A stretch of DNA of 64,000 nt, taken from Roseburia_C sp031555935 (GTDB taxonomy: Bacteria > Bacillota > Clostridia > Lachnospirales > Lachnospiraceae). Below the pieces are notes generated by a model. It did no database searches and was not told the DNA's origin. It worked only from the letters and a program-made list of their open reading frames with translations. The position numbers were made by a program, and so were the translations under genes. This document shows, in pieces, positions 34,999-43,758 of the stretch (the stretch's first letter is position 1; every line of letters starts with the position of its first letter). The stretch is from contig JAVBTX010000006.1 in assembly GCA_031555935.1 (NCBI GenBank), positions 186,001-250,000 on the forward strand. Direction: 5' to 3'.

Positions 34999-36226
34999 AG
35001 TAATTGTAATAGGTGGCGGACCAGCCGGAATGTTCGCGGCGATTGCCGCTGCTGAAAATGGGCATCAGGTATTACTGCTGGAACAAAATGAGAAGCTCGG
35101 GAAAAAGCTTTTCATTACTGGAAAAGGTCGCTGTAACCTGACGAATGCCTGTGATACGGAAGAGTTGTTTAAGAATATCGTTCGTAATCCAAAATTTTTG
35201 TATAGTGCGATATATATGTATGATAATTTCCGGGTGATTGATTTTTTTGAAACCCACGGAATGCCGACTAAAGTGGAGCGCGGTAACCGGGTGTTTCCGG
35301 TGTCTGACCATTCGTCAGATGTCATTGCTGTGCTAAAACGGACCATGAGCGAATTGGGCGTAACCGTTCGTTTAAATACCACAGTAAAATCCATTTTAAC
35401 CGAGAATGATAAAATAACCGGCGTATGTCTGACCACTGGAGAAGAGGTACCAGCAGCGGCCGTAGTATTAGCAACCGGTGGCTGCTCCTATCCATCGACG
35501 GGTTCGACTGGTGATGGATACCAATTTGCTAAGAGTGTCGGACACAAGTTGAAGCAATGCCATCCATCACTCGTACCATTTACGGCGAGTGAGGACTATG
35601 TCAAAAGTCTGATGGGACTATCACTAAAAAATTGTAAGGTAACCATTAAGGATGGCAAAAAAGTGTTGTTTGAAGATTTTGGTGAAATGCTCTTTACCCA
35701 TTTTGGGGTTAGCGGGCCATTATTTTTAAGCGCTAGCAGCCTTATAAATGATGCGATTGTCAGCAAAAATTTAGCTATGGAAATTGATTTAAAGCCAGCG
35801 CTATCGGAAGAACAATTGGACAAGCGGATTCTGCGAGATTTTGAAGAAGCCAAAAACAAACAGTTTGCCAATGTGCTGAATAAATTATATCCAGCCAAAA
35901 TGATTCCGGTGATAATTAACTTAAGCGGCATTGCGCCAGAGAAAAAGGTCAACGAAATCACTCGTGAAGAACGAATGAACCTGCTGAAAGTAACAAAGCA
36001 TTTTCCGGTCACCTTAAACGGTCTGCGTGGTTTTGAAGAAGCAATTATTACGCGGGGTGGAGTTGCGGTAGCGGATGTGAATCCATCAACGATGGAATCA
36101 AAGCTTGTCAAGGGCTTATATTTTGCTGGTGAGGTACTGGACTTAGATGCAGTAACCGGCGGCTTTAATCTCCAGATTGCCTGGTCAACCGGGTATCTGG
36201 CAGGAAATAGTATCGAGGAAGGGTGA
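34991..36226 (+). CDS. NAD(P)/FAD-dependent oxidoreductase (HI0933/BaiN family)
   Basis: A 411-residue flavoprotein: FAD-binding GGGPAGMFAAIAAAENG near the N-terminus, GKGRCNLTNAC, the HI0933 insert, and a C-terminal FAD block GLYFAGEVLDLDAVTGGFNLQIAWSTGYLAG. The natural substrate of most members is unknown; BaiN was linked to bile-acid reduction, which should not be assumed here. I start at MSKVIVIGGG, with GGAG upstream inside the rpiR end. Often found next to cmk in Clostridia, as here. Confidence 0.92.
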   Translation: MSKVIVIGGGPAGMFAAIAAAENGHQVLLLEQNEKLGKKLFITGKGRCNLTNACDTEELFKNIVRNPKFLYSAIYMYDNFRVIDFFETHGMPTKVERGNRVFPVSDHSSDVIAVLKRTMSELGVTVRLNTTVKSILTENDKITGVCLTTGEEVPAAAVVLATGGCSYPSTGSTGDGYQFAKSVGHKLKQCHPSLVPFTASEDYVKSLMGLSLKNCKVTIKDGKKVLFEDFGEMLFTHFGVSGPLFLSASSLINDAIVSKNLAMEIDLKPALSEEQLDKRILRDFEEAKNKQFANVLNKLYPAKMIPVIINLSGIAPEKKVNEITREERMNLLKVTKHFPVTLNGLRGFEEAIITRGGVAVADVNPSTMESKLVKGLYFAGEVLDLDAVTGGFNLQIAWSTGYLAGNSIEEG

Positions 36227-36230
36227 AAAT

Positions 36231-36260
36231 TGAACCAAAATACGGGTTCAACTGGTGAAC
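36231..36260 (+). other. Three short segments that can form alternative hairpins before cmk
   Basis: TGAACC (36231-36236) can pair with GGTTCA (36245-36250), which can instead pair with TGAAC (36256-36260). The last segment overlaps the probable ribosome site GGTGAA of cmk. The stems are only five or six base pairs, so regulation is speculative. Confidence 0.3.
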
Positions 36261-36266
36261 AAAAAA

Positions 36267-36935
36267 ATGAGTATAAATATTGCAATTGATGGACCGGCTG
36301 GAGCCGGTAAAAGTACAATCGCCAAAAAACTAGCGAAAGATTTAGCGTTCGTTTATGTAGATACCGGTGCAATGTATCGGGCGATGGCCCTTTATTTTCT
36401 GGAAAATGGGATTGACATCGAAGATGAAGCTGCTATTTCACAAAATTGTAAAAATGTAGTTGTGACGATTGCTTATGAAAATGGCGAACAGCAGGTACTG
36501 TTAAATGGTGAAAACGTCACCAGCCGGATTCGAACCGAGGAAGTCGGCAATACGGCTAGTGCAACAAGCGTTTACCCAGCAGTTCGCACAAAGCTAGTTG
36601 AGCTTCAGCAAGAATTAGCGAATGCAACCAACGTAATCATGGATGGCCGGGATATTGGAACATGTGTCTTGCCAAATGCGCAAGTGAAAATTTACCTGAC
36701 CGCCAGTGTGCAAACCAGAGCGAAAAGACGTTATGATGAGCTTGTTGGAAAGGGCGAAAACTGTAATCTAAAAGCAATTGAAAAAGATATTGAAGACCGA
36801 GATTACCGCGATATGAATCGGGAAATGTCACCGTTAAAACAAGCCGAAGATGCCGTGTTGGTGGACTCATCAAATCTTGACATCGATGGTGTAGTGAGCG
36901 CAATTCGCAAAATCTATGAGGAAAAAAGCTTATGA
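36267..36935 (+). CDS. cmk: Cytidylate kinase
   Basis: A 222-residue cytoplasmic enzyme that phosphorylates CMP/dCMP. P-loop GPAGAGKSTIAKKLA (about residues 8-22), VDTGAMYRA, DGRDIGTCVLPNA and the RDYRDMNREMSPLKQAEDAVLVDSS lid region are all present. Normal length. I start at MSINIAIDGPAG, with GGTGAA eight bases upstream; a GTG four codons earlier is possible. It overlaps ispH by four bases (ATGA). Confidence 0.95.
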   Translation: MSINIAIDGPAGAGKSTIAKKLAKDLAFVYVDTGAMYRAMALYFLENGIDIEDEAAISQNCKNVVVTIAYENGEQQVLLNGENVTSRIRTEEVGNTASATSVYPAVRTKLVELQQELANATNVIMDGRDIGTCVLPNAQVKIYLTASVQTRAKRRYDELVGKGENCNLKAIEKDIEDRDYRDMNREMSPLKQAEDAVLVDSSNLDIDGVVSAIRKIYEEKSL

Positions 36936-37795
36936 GGCACGTAACAGTAGCAAAAAGTGCTGGCTTTTGTTTTGGCGTCAAGCGCGCCGTTGATATGGTA
37001 TATCAGCAGATTGCAGAAAAAGATGGGAAAATCTATACCTACGGTCCAATTATTCATAATGAAGAGGTTGTAAAGGATTTGCGGGAAAAAGGTGTTCTGG
37101 TAATAGAAGAAAATGAAATGGAAAATCTGAACCAATTTGACAATGGAACGGTCATAATTCGTTCTCATGGAGTAGCCAAAGACATTTATGACAAGTTAAA
37201 TGACGGCGGATTTGAAATTGTGGATGCCACTTGTCCATTTGTTTTAAAGATTCACCGCTATGTCCAGGAATACAGTCAAAAGGGTTACCATATTGTTATT
37301 ATAGGAAATGCGAGCCATCCCGAGGTAGAGGGGATTTGCGGCTGGTGTGAGCCAGGCCAGACAACGGTCATAAATGATGAAAAACAGGCCCAAAATTTTT
37401 GCATTTCGGCGGGACAAAAAGTGTGTATTGTCAGCCAAACGACATTTAACTACAATAAATTTCAAGAATTAGTTGAAATTATAAACGAAAAAGGTTATGA
37501 TATAATTGTTTTAAATACAATATGCAATGCAACTGAGGTTCGTCAGACCGAAGCAGCGCATTTGGCTAAAGATGTCGAAGCGATGATTGTGATTGGCGGC
37601 AAGAATAGTTCCAATACGCAAAAGTTATTTGAAATATGTAAAAGTGAATGTGAAAATACTTACTATATACAAACAATAAACGATTTGGATTTGCAAAAAA
37701 TACAAACCATTGGTAACGTAGGTATTACCGCAGGGGCATCCACCCCAAATAAAATTATTGAGGAGGTTCAAAATAATGTCAGAAATGAGTTTTGA
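36932..37795 (+). CDS. ispH: 4-hydroxy-3-methylbut-2-enyl diphosphate reductase
   Basis: A 287-residue Fe-S enzyme of the last step of the MEP isoprenoid pathway, giving IPP and DMAPP. The three cluster cysteines lie in SAGFCFGVKRA (Cys13), VDATCPFVLKIH and TICNATEVRQ. Conserved HGV (RSHGVAKDIYD) and ASHPEVEGICG are present. It overlaps cmk by four and rpsA by 20 bases. In several Clostridia ispH and rpsA are fused into one protein; here they are separate but tightly overlapping. Confidence 0.97.
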   Translation: MRHVTVAKSAGFCFGVKRAVDMVYQQIAEKDGKIYTYGPIIHNEEVVKDLREKGVLVIEENEMENLNQFDNGTVIIRSHGVAKDIYDKLNDGGFEIVDATCPFVLKIHRYVQEYSQKGYHIVIIGNASHPEVEGICGWCEPGQTTVINDEKQAQNFCISAGQKVCIVSQTTFNYNKFQELVEIINEKGYDIIVLNTICNATEVRQTEAAHLAKDVEAMIVIGGKNSSNTQKLFEICKSECENTYYIQTINDLDLQKIQTIGNVGITAGASTPNKIIEEVQNNVRNEF

Positions 37796-38915
37796 ACAAA
37801 TGTTGGAGGAATCATTTAAAACAATAAGAAATGGAGAGGTAGTCGAAGGAGTCGTTATCGGTGTGAAACCGGATGAGATTATTCTTAACATCGGTTATAA
37901 ATCAGATGGTATCATTACACGTAATGAATATACGAACGAAGCAAATGTAGATTTAACCACTGTAGTTTCCGTGGGCGACACATTAGACGCAAAAGTCTTG
38001 AAAGTAAATGACGGTGAAGGACAAGTAATGTTGACCTACAAACGTCTTGCGGCTGAAAAAGGAAGCAAACGTTTAGAAGAAGCATTTAACAATCAAGAAG
38101 TGCTGACAGCGAAAGTAGCACAGGTATTAACTGGTGGATTAAGTGTCGTTGTTGATGAAGCAAGAGTCTTTATCCCAGCAAGCCTTGTATCCGATACATA
38201 TGAGAAAGATTTGACCAAATACGAAGGTCAGGAAATCTCATTTGTAATTACCGAATTCAATCCAAAGAGAAGAAGAGTAATCGGTGATAGAAAGCAGTTA
38301 TTAGTAGCTGAAAGAGCTGAACTTCAGAAAGCTTTATTTGAGAAAATTCATGTTGGTGATGTTGTGGAAGGAACTGTTAAGAACGTAACTGATTTCGGTG
38401 TATTCATCGATTTAGGTGGTGCTGACGGATTACTCCACATTTCAGAAATGTCTTGGGGCAGAGTGGAAAGCCCGAAAAAAGCCTTTAAGGTTGGCGATGT
38501 TGTAAAAGTATTTATCAAAGAGATTAACGAGACGAAGATTGCATTAAGCATGAAATTCGCAGACGAGAATCCTTGGAATAACGCGACTGAAAGATATGCA
38601 GTTGGTACCATCGTAACTGGAACCGTTGCAAGAATGACTGACTTTGGTGCATTCATTGAATTAGCGCCAGGCGTAGATGCTTTATTGCATGTATCTCAGA
38701 TTTCCCGAGAACATGTTGAGAAACCAGCAGATGTACTGAGAACTGGCGAAACCATCGAAGCTAAAATTGTTGACTTTAACGAAGATGACAAGAAAATCAG
38801 CTTAAGCATTAAGGCTTTAATTGAGCCAGAAGCCGATGAAGAAGTAGAAGAAGCCGATGTTGTTGATGTAAATATTGAAGAAGTTGTAGCAGCAGAAGAG
38901 ACCACAGAAGAATAA
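37776..38915 (+). CDS. rpsA: 30S ribosomal protein S1 (four S1 domains)
   Basis: A 379-residue RNA-binding protein with four S1/OB repeats, at about 20-85, 95-165, 180-250 and 264-335. The last two are the most typical (GTVKNVTDFGVFIDLGGADGLLHISEMSW and GTVARMTDFGAFIELAPGVDALLHVSQIS). An acidic tail (EADEEVEEADVVDV) ends it. Four domains is the usual number in low-GC Gram-positives, against six in E. coli. I start at MSEMSFEQ, which has GAGGAGG upstream within ispH. Confidence 0.95.
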   Translation: MSEMSFEQMLEESFKTIRNGEVVEGVVIGVKPDEIILNIGYKSDGIITRNEYTNEANVDLTTVVSVGDTLDAKVLKVNDGEGQVMLTYKRLAAEKGSKRLEEAFNNQEVLTAKVAQVLTGGLSVVVDEARVFIPASLVSDTYEKDLTKYEGQEISFVITEFNPKRRRVIGDRKQLLVAERAELQKALFEKIHVGDVVEGTVKNVTDFGVFIDLGGADGLLHISEMSWGRVESPKKAFKVGDVVKVFIKEINETKIALSMKFADENPWNNATERYAVGTIVTGTVARMTDFGAFIELAPGVDALLHVSQISREHVEKPADVLRTGETIEAKIVDFNEDDKKISLSIKALIEPEADEEVEEADVVDVNIEEVVAAEETTEE

Positions 38916-38945
38916 AAAAAGAATATTGAAAAATTAAAAGGATGC

Positions 38946-38984
38946 TCACTATCCGATTTCCACAAGTGGAAAATTGGTTAGTGG
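38946..38984 (+). other. Imperfect hairpin between rpsA and cheR
   Basis: TTTCCAC/GTGGAAA forms the apex and CACTA/TAGTG the base, with mismatches between. The following T-run is broken (GTTTCTT), so it is more likely an mRNA processing or stabilising structure, or a partial terminator, than a full stop. Confidence 0.4.
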
Positions 38985-39016
38985 GTGTTTCTTACAAAAA
39001 GGAGGAAGTACAATAC

Positions 39017-39793
39017 ATGTTAGACAACTACGAGAAGTTCAAAAAGGATGTATTTGCACTCACCACAATTGATTTAAATGCGTACAAAGAAAAGCAGATG
39101 CGCCGAAGAATCAATACCCTAATAACGAAATGCAACTTGGATGATTATGATGAATATTTGAAACTTATCAAATCAGATAAAAAGCAATATGAGCAATTCG
39201 TTAATTTCCTGACCATTAACGTGTCAGAGTTTTATCGTAACCCGGAACAATGGAAGTTTTTGGATGAAGTTGTTTTTCCAGAGTTGGTAAAAACTTTTGG
39301 AAAGAGCTTGAAAATCTGGAGTGCTGCATGTTCCACTGGTGATGAGCCATATTCACTTGTTATGGCATTGTCAAAACATATGCCAATCAACCAGATTAAA
39401 ATCATTGCAACAGACATTGATAAGCAAGTATTAGACAAGGCTCGAATGGGATTGTACAATGACAAAAGTATTGTTGCAGTGCCAGAAGAATTTAAGAAAA
39501 AGTATTTTACGCAGATTGGTTCTTCATTTAAAATTTCCGATGAAATCAAAAAGTGTGTTGAATTTAAACAGCACAATCTGCTAAAAGACCCATATCCGTC
39601 AGATTGTAACTTGATTGTCTGCCGAAATGTAGTAATCTATTTTACGGAAGAAGCAAAGGATGAAATCTACCGCAAATTTAATTTGGCATTAAAGAAGCAA
39701 GGAATGTTGTTTATTGGCAGTACCGAGCAGATTATGAATTACAAAGATTTGCATTTTGAAAGAAAACAGTCTTTCTTTTTCCAAAAGGAATAA
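39017..39793 (+). CDS. cheR: Chemotaxis protein methyltransferase CheR
   Basis: A 258-residue SAM-dependent enzyme that methylates glutamates of chemoreceptors. N-terminal CheR_N helices (about 5-60), then FLTINVSEFYRNPEQW, the SAM-binding KIWSAACSTGDEPYSLVMAL, ATDIDKQVLDKAR and CRNVVIYFTEEAKDEIYRKF. The upstream GGAGG and MLDNYEK start are clear; the frame runs upstream through the hairpin without sense. It is isolated from other che genes but follows rpsA. Confidence 0.93.
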   Translation: MLDNYEKFKKDVFALTTIDLNAYKEKQMRRRINTLITKCNLDDYDEYLKLIKSDKKQYEQFVNFLTINVSEFYRNPEQWKFLDEVVFPELVKTFGKSLKIWSAACSTGDEPYSLVMALSKHMPINQIKIIATDIDKQVLDKARMGLYNDKSIVAVPEEFKKKYFTQIGSSFKISDEIKKCVEFKQHNLLKDPYPSDCNLIVCRNVVIYFTEEAKDEIYRKFNLALKKQGMLFIGSTEQIMNYKDLHFERKQSFFFQKE

Positions 39794-39798
39794 AATTT

Positions 39799-39830
39799 TT
39801 CCCCAAGCGCAAGCGCTCGGGGAATTTTTT
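39799..39830. terminator. Bidirectional terminator between cheR and the convergent small gene
   Basis: TTCCCC (39799-39804) and GGGGAA (39819-39824) enclose an AGCG/CGCT inner stem. TTTTTT follows on the + strand, and T-rich sequence also follows on the minus strand. It reaches the stop codon of the 73-residue gene. Confidence 0.8.
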
Positions 39831-40050
39831 ATTCTTTATCTTGCTGGCCTAGCAACCATTCACGAAACTTTGCAGCCTGCATACCTTGGCTTTCGGCGGC
39901 TTCTTCAAAGAGCTTCTTAGCTGGATTGTCGTCAGCAGTTTCGTGAAACTGATTCTCAAACACCTTGGTCAGATGCATACAGTGATGCCATGCAGACATT
40001 ACTTTATCATAGGTAGTGATTGTAACTTCATTCGGATTTTCGTTGCTCAT
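39829..40050 (-). CDS. Small uncharacterised cytoplasmic protein
   Basis: A 73-residue, hydrophilic, probably all-helical protein with two His and one Cys close together (SAWHHCMHLTKVFE) and no membrane segment. I do not recognise the family. AGGAG lies nine bases before the ATG, and a terminator follows the stop, which supports it as a real gene. It lies in the same direction as the exonuclease gene 54 nt upstream and may share its transcript. A metal-binding role for the HHCMH cluster is possible but unproven. Confidence 0.7.
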   Translation of the reverse strand: MSNENPNEVTITTYDKVMSAWHHCMHLTKVFENQFHETADDNPAKKLFEEAAESQGMQAAKFREWLLGQQDKE

Positions 40051-40103
40051 AATTCACATCTCCTGTTTTTCTAATAGTTTTTTCAAAAAACAGAAAAATA
40101 TAC

Positions 40104-41258
40104 CTATATTTTATGGTTTGCGGTTTGAAGCTGTGCCAATAAATGCTTTATATAGGCGAAAAGCATATCATTACACTCATCAGGACTTTTGTAAAAATTT
40201 TCGGTGAGTTCAAAATAAGAAACTTTATCGCCGTAGTTTCGTAAAAAAGCAGGGGTAAAAAGTGGTGAATAGTATTGTGGCAGAAATTGCCCCTCTTTTT
40301 TTGTATAACAAGTCGATGCAGTTGCTTGTTTGCGATGCTCCTTATCGACATAGGCGGCAACACTTTTATGAATAGCAGTATCTTCTTCGGGCAGATAGTA
40401 GTATTCTTTGTAATTGGGATAAAAGTATTTAAGGGGCTCCTGGGTGACCCGAATGACCAGTGAAATACTGCTTCCCTTACCAGACAAATAAAGGTCGTGG
40501 AAGCGATAGGTAATGCGTTGGGGCAGCGGATAGGTCGGGACCAGCTTTAATACCAACTCTTTTCCGGTGGTAAAATTTTTACCATCATAATTTTTACAAT
40601 CACATAATTCGACGTCCTCTAATTCTTCAAAATTTCCGCCAAACAGATGGACATATGAAAGAATTGGAATTAGCTCCATCATACCAAGGACATCTTCATA
40701 ATTGTGAAGCAGAAGTAAATCGAGAATTTCATTATCTGGGTCTTTGACATAGTTCTTATAAATCTGAATCAGTTCACCGCCGGAATATAAATCGCTGCGG
40801 GCAATCCCGAGAAACTGCTCAATGGATTTTTGTTTATAGTTATCCAGCTTGAAAATATGTTTCAGCTTGGAAACTGATTTGAAAATATCGACATATGTAA
40901 AATCAGCAAATTGCTCGCTCAGCATCAAGTGAGCGCATTTGGCTTTTAAATAGGGAATATCGAAGCCAATTCCATTATATGTAATAATCGTGTCATAACC
41001 ACGGAGAAGTTCTAAAAATGCGGTTAAAATCAATTTTTCCTCACCTGGTTTTTCGGCAAAAAACTGGTCAATACAGATAACACCGCCGTTTTTTACGGCG
41101 GTTCCTTTTCTCCGTGCGGTCCCAATCAAATACAGACTTGTATGGGTCGGTGAGAACCCCGTTGTCTCAATGTCAAAAAAGATTGCAGTCTCGGTAAAAA
41201 TTTCTTCGGTCAATGGGCTCATGCCAGTAAATGGCAGCTCCTTTTGAATCATTTTCAT
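40104..41258 (-). CDS. YprB-like ribonuclease H-fold exonuclease
   Basis: A 384-residue protein of the YprB_RNaseH-like family. DnaQ-type motifs: Exo I FFDIETTGFSPTHT, Exo II TYNGIGFDIPYLKAK, and a later HNYEDVLGMMEL that fits Exo III. The C-terminal third (about 250-384) is family-specific. In Bacilli yprB sits beside the helicase gene yprA; no helicase gene is adjacent here. I start at MKMIQKELP because AGGGGAA lies eight bases upstream. Confidence 0.85.
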   Translation of the reverse strand: MKMIQKELPFTGMSPLTEEIFTETAIFFDIETTGFSPTHTSLYLIGTARRKGTAVKNGGVICIDQFFAEKPGEEKLILTAFLELLRGYDTIITYNGIGFDIPYLKAKCAHLMLSEQFADFTYVDIFKSVSKLKHIFKLDNYKQKSIEQFLGIARSDLYSGGELIQIYKNYVKDPDNEILDLLLLHNYEDVLGMMELIPILSYVHLFGGNFEELEDVELCDCKNYDGKNFTTGKELVLKLVPTYPLPQRITYRFHDLYLSGKGSSISLVIRVTQEPLKYFYPNYKEYYYLPEEDTAIHKSVAAYVDKEHRKQATASTCYTKKEGQFLPQYYSPLFTPAFLRNYGDKVSYFELTENFYKSPDECNDMLFAYIKHLLAQLQTANHKI

Positions 41259-41316
41259 AGTGTTTCCCCTGTTTGGATATATTTTTTCGAAAAGTAACAT
41301 ATATTTAAGTGCTTAT

Positions 41317-41388
41317 AGTATAGCACGTTTTCTGCATGTAAAAAAGTGCAAGAATTTTATGTCATATCATGACTAATTGTGCTATAAT
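41317..41388. promoter_or_regulatory. Divergent promoters of the exonuclease gene and rnfC, with a palindrome between
   Basis: On the + strand TGCTATAAT (41380-41388) is an extended -10 for rnfC. On the minus strand TGCTATACT (41325-41317) is an extended -10 for the exonuclease gene. A perfect inverted repeat GTCAT-ATC-ATGAC (41361-41373) covers the -35 region of rnfC and could be a repressor or activator site for the Rnf operon. Confidence 0.55.
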
Positions 41389-41457
41389 GAAACAAGTGTT
41401 TTTATAAACTTTACGACAGTAAAGAAATACAATTTGAGAGAAAGTGGGGCACGAAAA

Positions 41458-42780
41458 ATGGGTTTATTGACATTTAAAGGTGGCATCCATCCCGCAGAAG
41501 GGAAGGAAATATCAAAGGATAAGCCGACGCGTTTAGTACCGCCCAAGGGTGAATTGGTATTTCCTTTATCCCAGCATATTGGCGCACCTGCGAAGCCAGT
41601 CGTAGCGGTTGGTGACACGGTTCTAAGAGGTCAGATGATTGCTGAAGCTGCTGGTTTTGTTTCGGCATCAATTGCTTCATCTGTTTCGGGTAAGGTAAAA
41701 GCAATTGAACTGCGCAGAGTACCAACCGGTGATATGGTGAATTCCATTGTCATCGAAAGTGATGGACAGTTTAAGGAAGCTGATTTTCCAGTGGTCGAAG
41801 ACATTGATACATTATCGAACGAAGAAATTATTGCAAAAGTAAAAGATGCCGGAGTAGTCGGCATGGGGGGAGCTGGATTCCCGACGCATGTAAAATTATC
41901 ACCGAAAGAACCGGATCAGATTGATACCATTATTGTCAATGGCGCAGAGTGTGAACCATATTTGACATCGGATTATCGAATCATGTTAGATGACCCGGAT
42001 AAAATTGTCGAAGGTTTACGGATTATTCTGAAATTATTTAAAAATGCCAAAGGTGTTATTGCGATTGAAAATAACAAACCAGACTGTATTGCGGCATTGA
42101 CGGAATTAATCAAAGATGAGCCACGCATGGAGGTGGCAAGCTTACTGACGAAATATCCACAGGGTGGAGAGCGGCAGTTAATTTATGCTGTTACAAAACG
42201 AGCAATTAATTCGAAAATGTTACCAGCCGATGTCGGTTGTATTGTTGATAACGTAGAGACGGTGTTATCGGTATACAATGCGGTAAAACGTGGCCGGCCG
42301 GTAATGAATCGAATCTTTACTGTTACTGGTGATGCAGTAGCCGACCCATGTAACTTCAATTTCTACATGGGCACTAGCTTTCAGGACTTGTTAGATGCTG
42401 CTGGCGGATTTAGAGAACAGCCAGAGAAAATAATTGCCGGCGGACCAATGATGGGATTTGCGATGTTCGACTTAAATATCCCGACAACGAAGACGACCTC
42501 GGCGCTTCTGTGTCTGACCAAGGATGAAGTGGCATTGGCAGAAGCACAGGCAACTGCATGTATCAACTGTGGTCGCTGTGTGGAAATATGTCCGGAGCAG
42601 ATTATTCCATCCAGATTGTCTAAGTTTAGCAAAAATGGCGAAAAGGATGGCTTCCAGAAATGGCATGGGATGGAATGCGTGGAATGCGGCAGCTGTAGCT
42701 ATATTTGCCCGGCGAAGCGGCCATTGGCACAGAACATCAAGACAATGAAGAAACAAATTCTGGCGGAACGTCGCAAATAA
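41458..42780 (+). CDS. rnfC: Electron transport complex subunit RnfC
   Basis: A 440-residue cytoplasmic subunit of the Rnf complex, which passes electrons from ferredoxin to NAD+ and pumps Na+ or H+. It starts GGIHPAEGKEIS, contains the NADH/FMN-binding part (GAGFPTHVKLSP, VNGAECEPYLTSDYR), and two 4Fe-4S motifs: CINCGRCVEICPEQ and CVECGSCSYICPAKRP. The long open frame upstream is not used; MGLLTFKGGIHP is the natural start. First gene of rnfCDGEAB. Confidence 0.97.
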   Translation: MGLLTFKGGIHPAEGKEISKDKPTRLVPPKGELVFPLSQHIGAPAKPVVAVGDTVLRGQMIAEAAGFVSASIASSVSGKVKAIELRRVPTGDMVNSIVIESDGQFKEADFPVVEDIDTLSNEEIIAKVKDAGVVGMGGAGFPTHVKLSPKEPDQIDTIIVNGAECEPYLTSDYRIMLDDPDKIVEGLRIILKLFKNAKGVIAIENNKPDCIAALTELIKDEPRMEVASLLTKYPQGGERQLIYAVTKRAINSKMLPADVGCIVDNVETVLSVYNAVKRGRPVMNRIFTVTGDAVADPCNFNFYMGTSFQDLLDAAGGFREQPEKIIAGGPMMGFAMFDLNIPTTKTTSALLCLTKDEVALAEAQATACINCGRCVEICPEQIIPSRLSKFSKNGEKDGFQKWHGMECVECGSCSYICPAKRPLAQNIKTMKKQILAERRK

Positions 42781-42807
42781 ATAATACATGAGAAAGAGGT
42801 GAAAACT

Positions 42808-43758
42808 GTGAGTGATTTATTCAAAGTATCATCATCACCACATGTGCGGGCCAAAGATACCACCAGCAGAATTATGCTTTTCGTAATACTGGCATTACTG
42901 CCGACAAGTATATTTGGTGTTTATAATTTTGGTTATAGAGCGTTGGTATTAATTCTGGTAACAATCGTTAGCTGTGTGATATCAGAATGGATATTTAACA
43001 TTATCGTGCATAAAAAGAATACAATTGATGATTTTAGTGCTGTTGTAACCGGCTTGTTACTAGCACTTAATTTACCAGCAACCTTGCCGTGGTGGCAGGC
43101 CGTGCTTGGTGGCGTATTTGCAATTATTATTGTGAAAATGCTGTTTGGCGGATTAGGTCAGAACTTTATGAATCCAGCCCTTGGAGCAAGATGCTTTTTG
43201 CTGATTTCATTTTCCGGTCAAATGGTTAATTATAATATTGAATCCTACTCAGGGGCAACGCCATTAGCAGTGCTTCGAGAAGGCGGCGTAGTCAATACGA
43301 TGGATATGATTATCGGTAAGACAGCCGGAACCATTGGAGAAACATCAGTAATTGCCATTTTAATTGGTGCCATTATATTAATTTTATTAGGTGTGATTGA
43401 CCTGCGTATACCGGGAACCTATATTGTTACCTTTGCAGCGTTTATTGCATTGTTTGGCGGTCATGGTCTTGACTGGAATTACATTGTGGCACAGTTGTGC
43501 GGTGGTGGTTTGATGCTTGGTGCATTCTTTATGGCAACCGATTATGTAACCTCGCCGATAACACCATCGGGAAAGATTCTCTATGGAATCTGTCTTGGTG
43601 TCTTGACGGGACTGTTTCGAATCTTTGGTGCGAATGCGGAAGGTGTATCCTTTGCGATTATCTTAAGCAACCTGTTAGTGCCAATGATTGAAAAAATTAC
43701 AATTCCAAAATCCTTCGGTCAGCTCAAGGAACTTGGTAAGGGAGGTAACACAGCATGA
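42808..43758 (+). CDS. rnfD: Electron transport complex subunit RnfD
   Basis: A 316-residue membrane subunit with about ten hydrophobic segments. The SGATPLAVLR motif holds the threonine to which ApbE attaches FMN. Other family blocks are VVTGLLLALNLPATLPWWQ, NFMNPALGARCFLLISF and MATDYVTSPITPSGKILYG. The start is GTG at 42808 with GAGG eight bases upstream. Overlaps rnfG by four bases. Confidence 0.96.
   Translation: MSDLFKVSSSPHVRAKDTTSRIMLFVILALLPTSIFGVYNFGYRALVLILVTIVSCVISEWIFNIIVHKKNTIDDFSAVVTGLLLALNLPATLPWWQAVLGGVFAIIIVKMLFGGLGQNFMNPALGARCFLLISFSGQMVNYNIESYSGATPLAVLREGGVVNTMDMIIGKTAGTIGETSVIAILIGAIILILLGVIDLRIPGTYIVTFAAFIALFGGHGLDWNYIVAQLCGGGLMLGAFFMATDYVTSPITPSGKILYGICLGVLTGLFRIFGANAEGVSFAIILSNLLVPMIEKITIPKSFGQLKELGKGGNTA

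Noticed and set aside
35596..36372. A 258-codon antisense frame over the BaiN-like gene and cmk
   Set aside because: It crosses the end of one clear gene and the start of another, has no family motifs and no ribosome site.
38942..39016. Longer CheR N-terminus starting at 38942
   Set aside because: The extra residues come from the hairpin region and lack a ribosome site, while GGAGG fits the later ATG.
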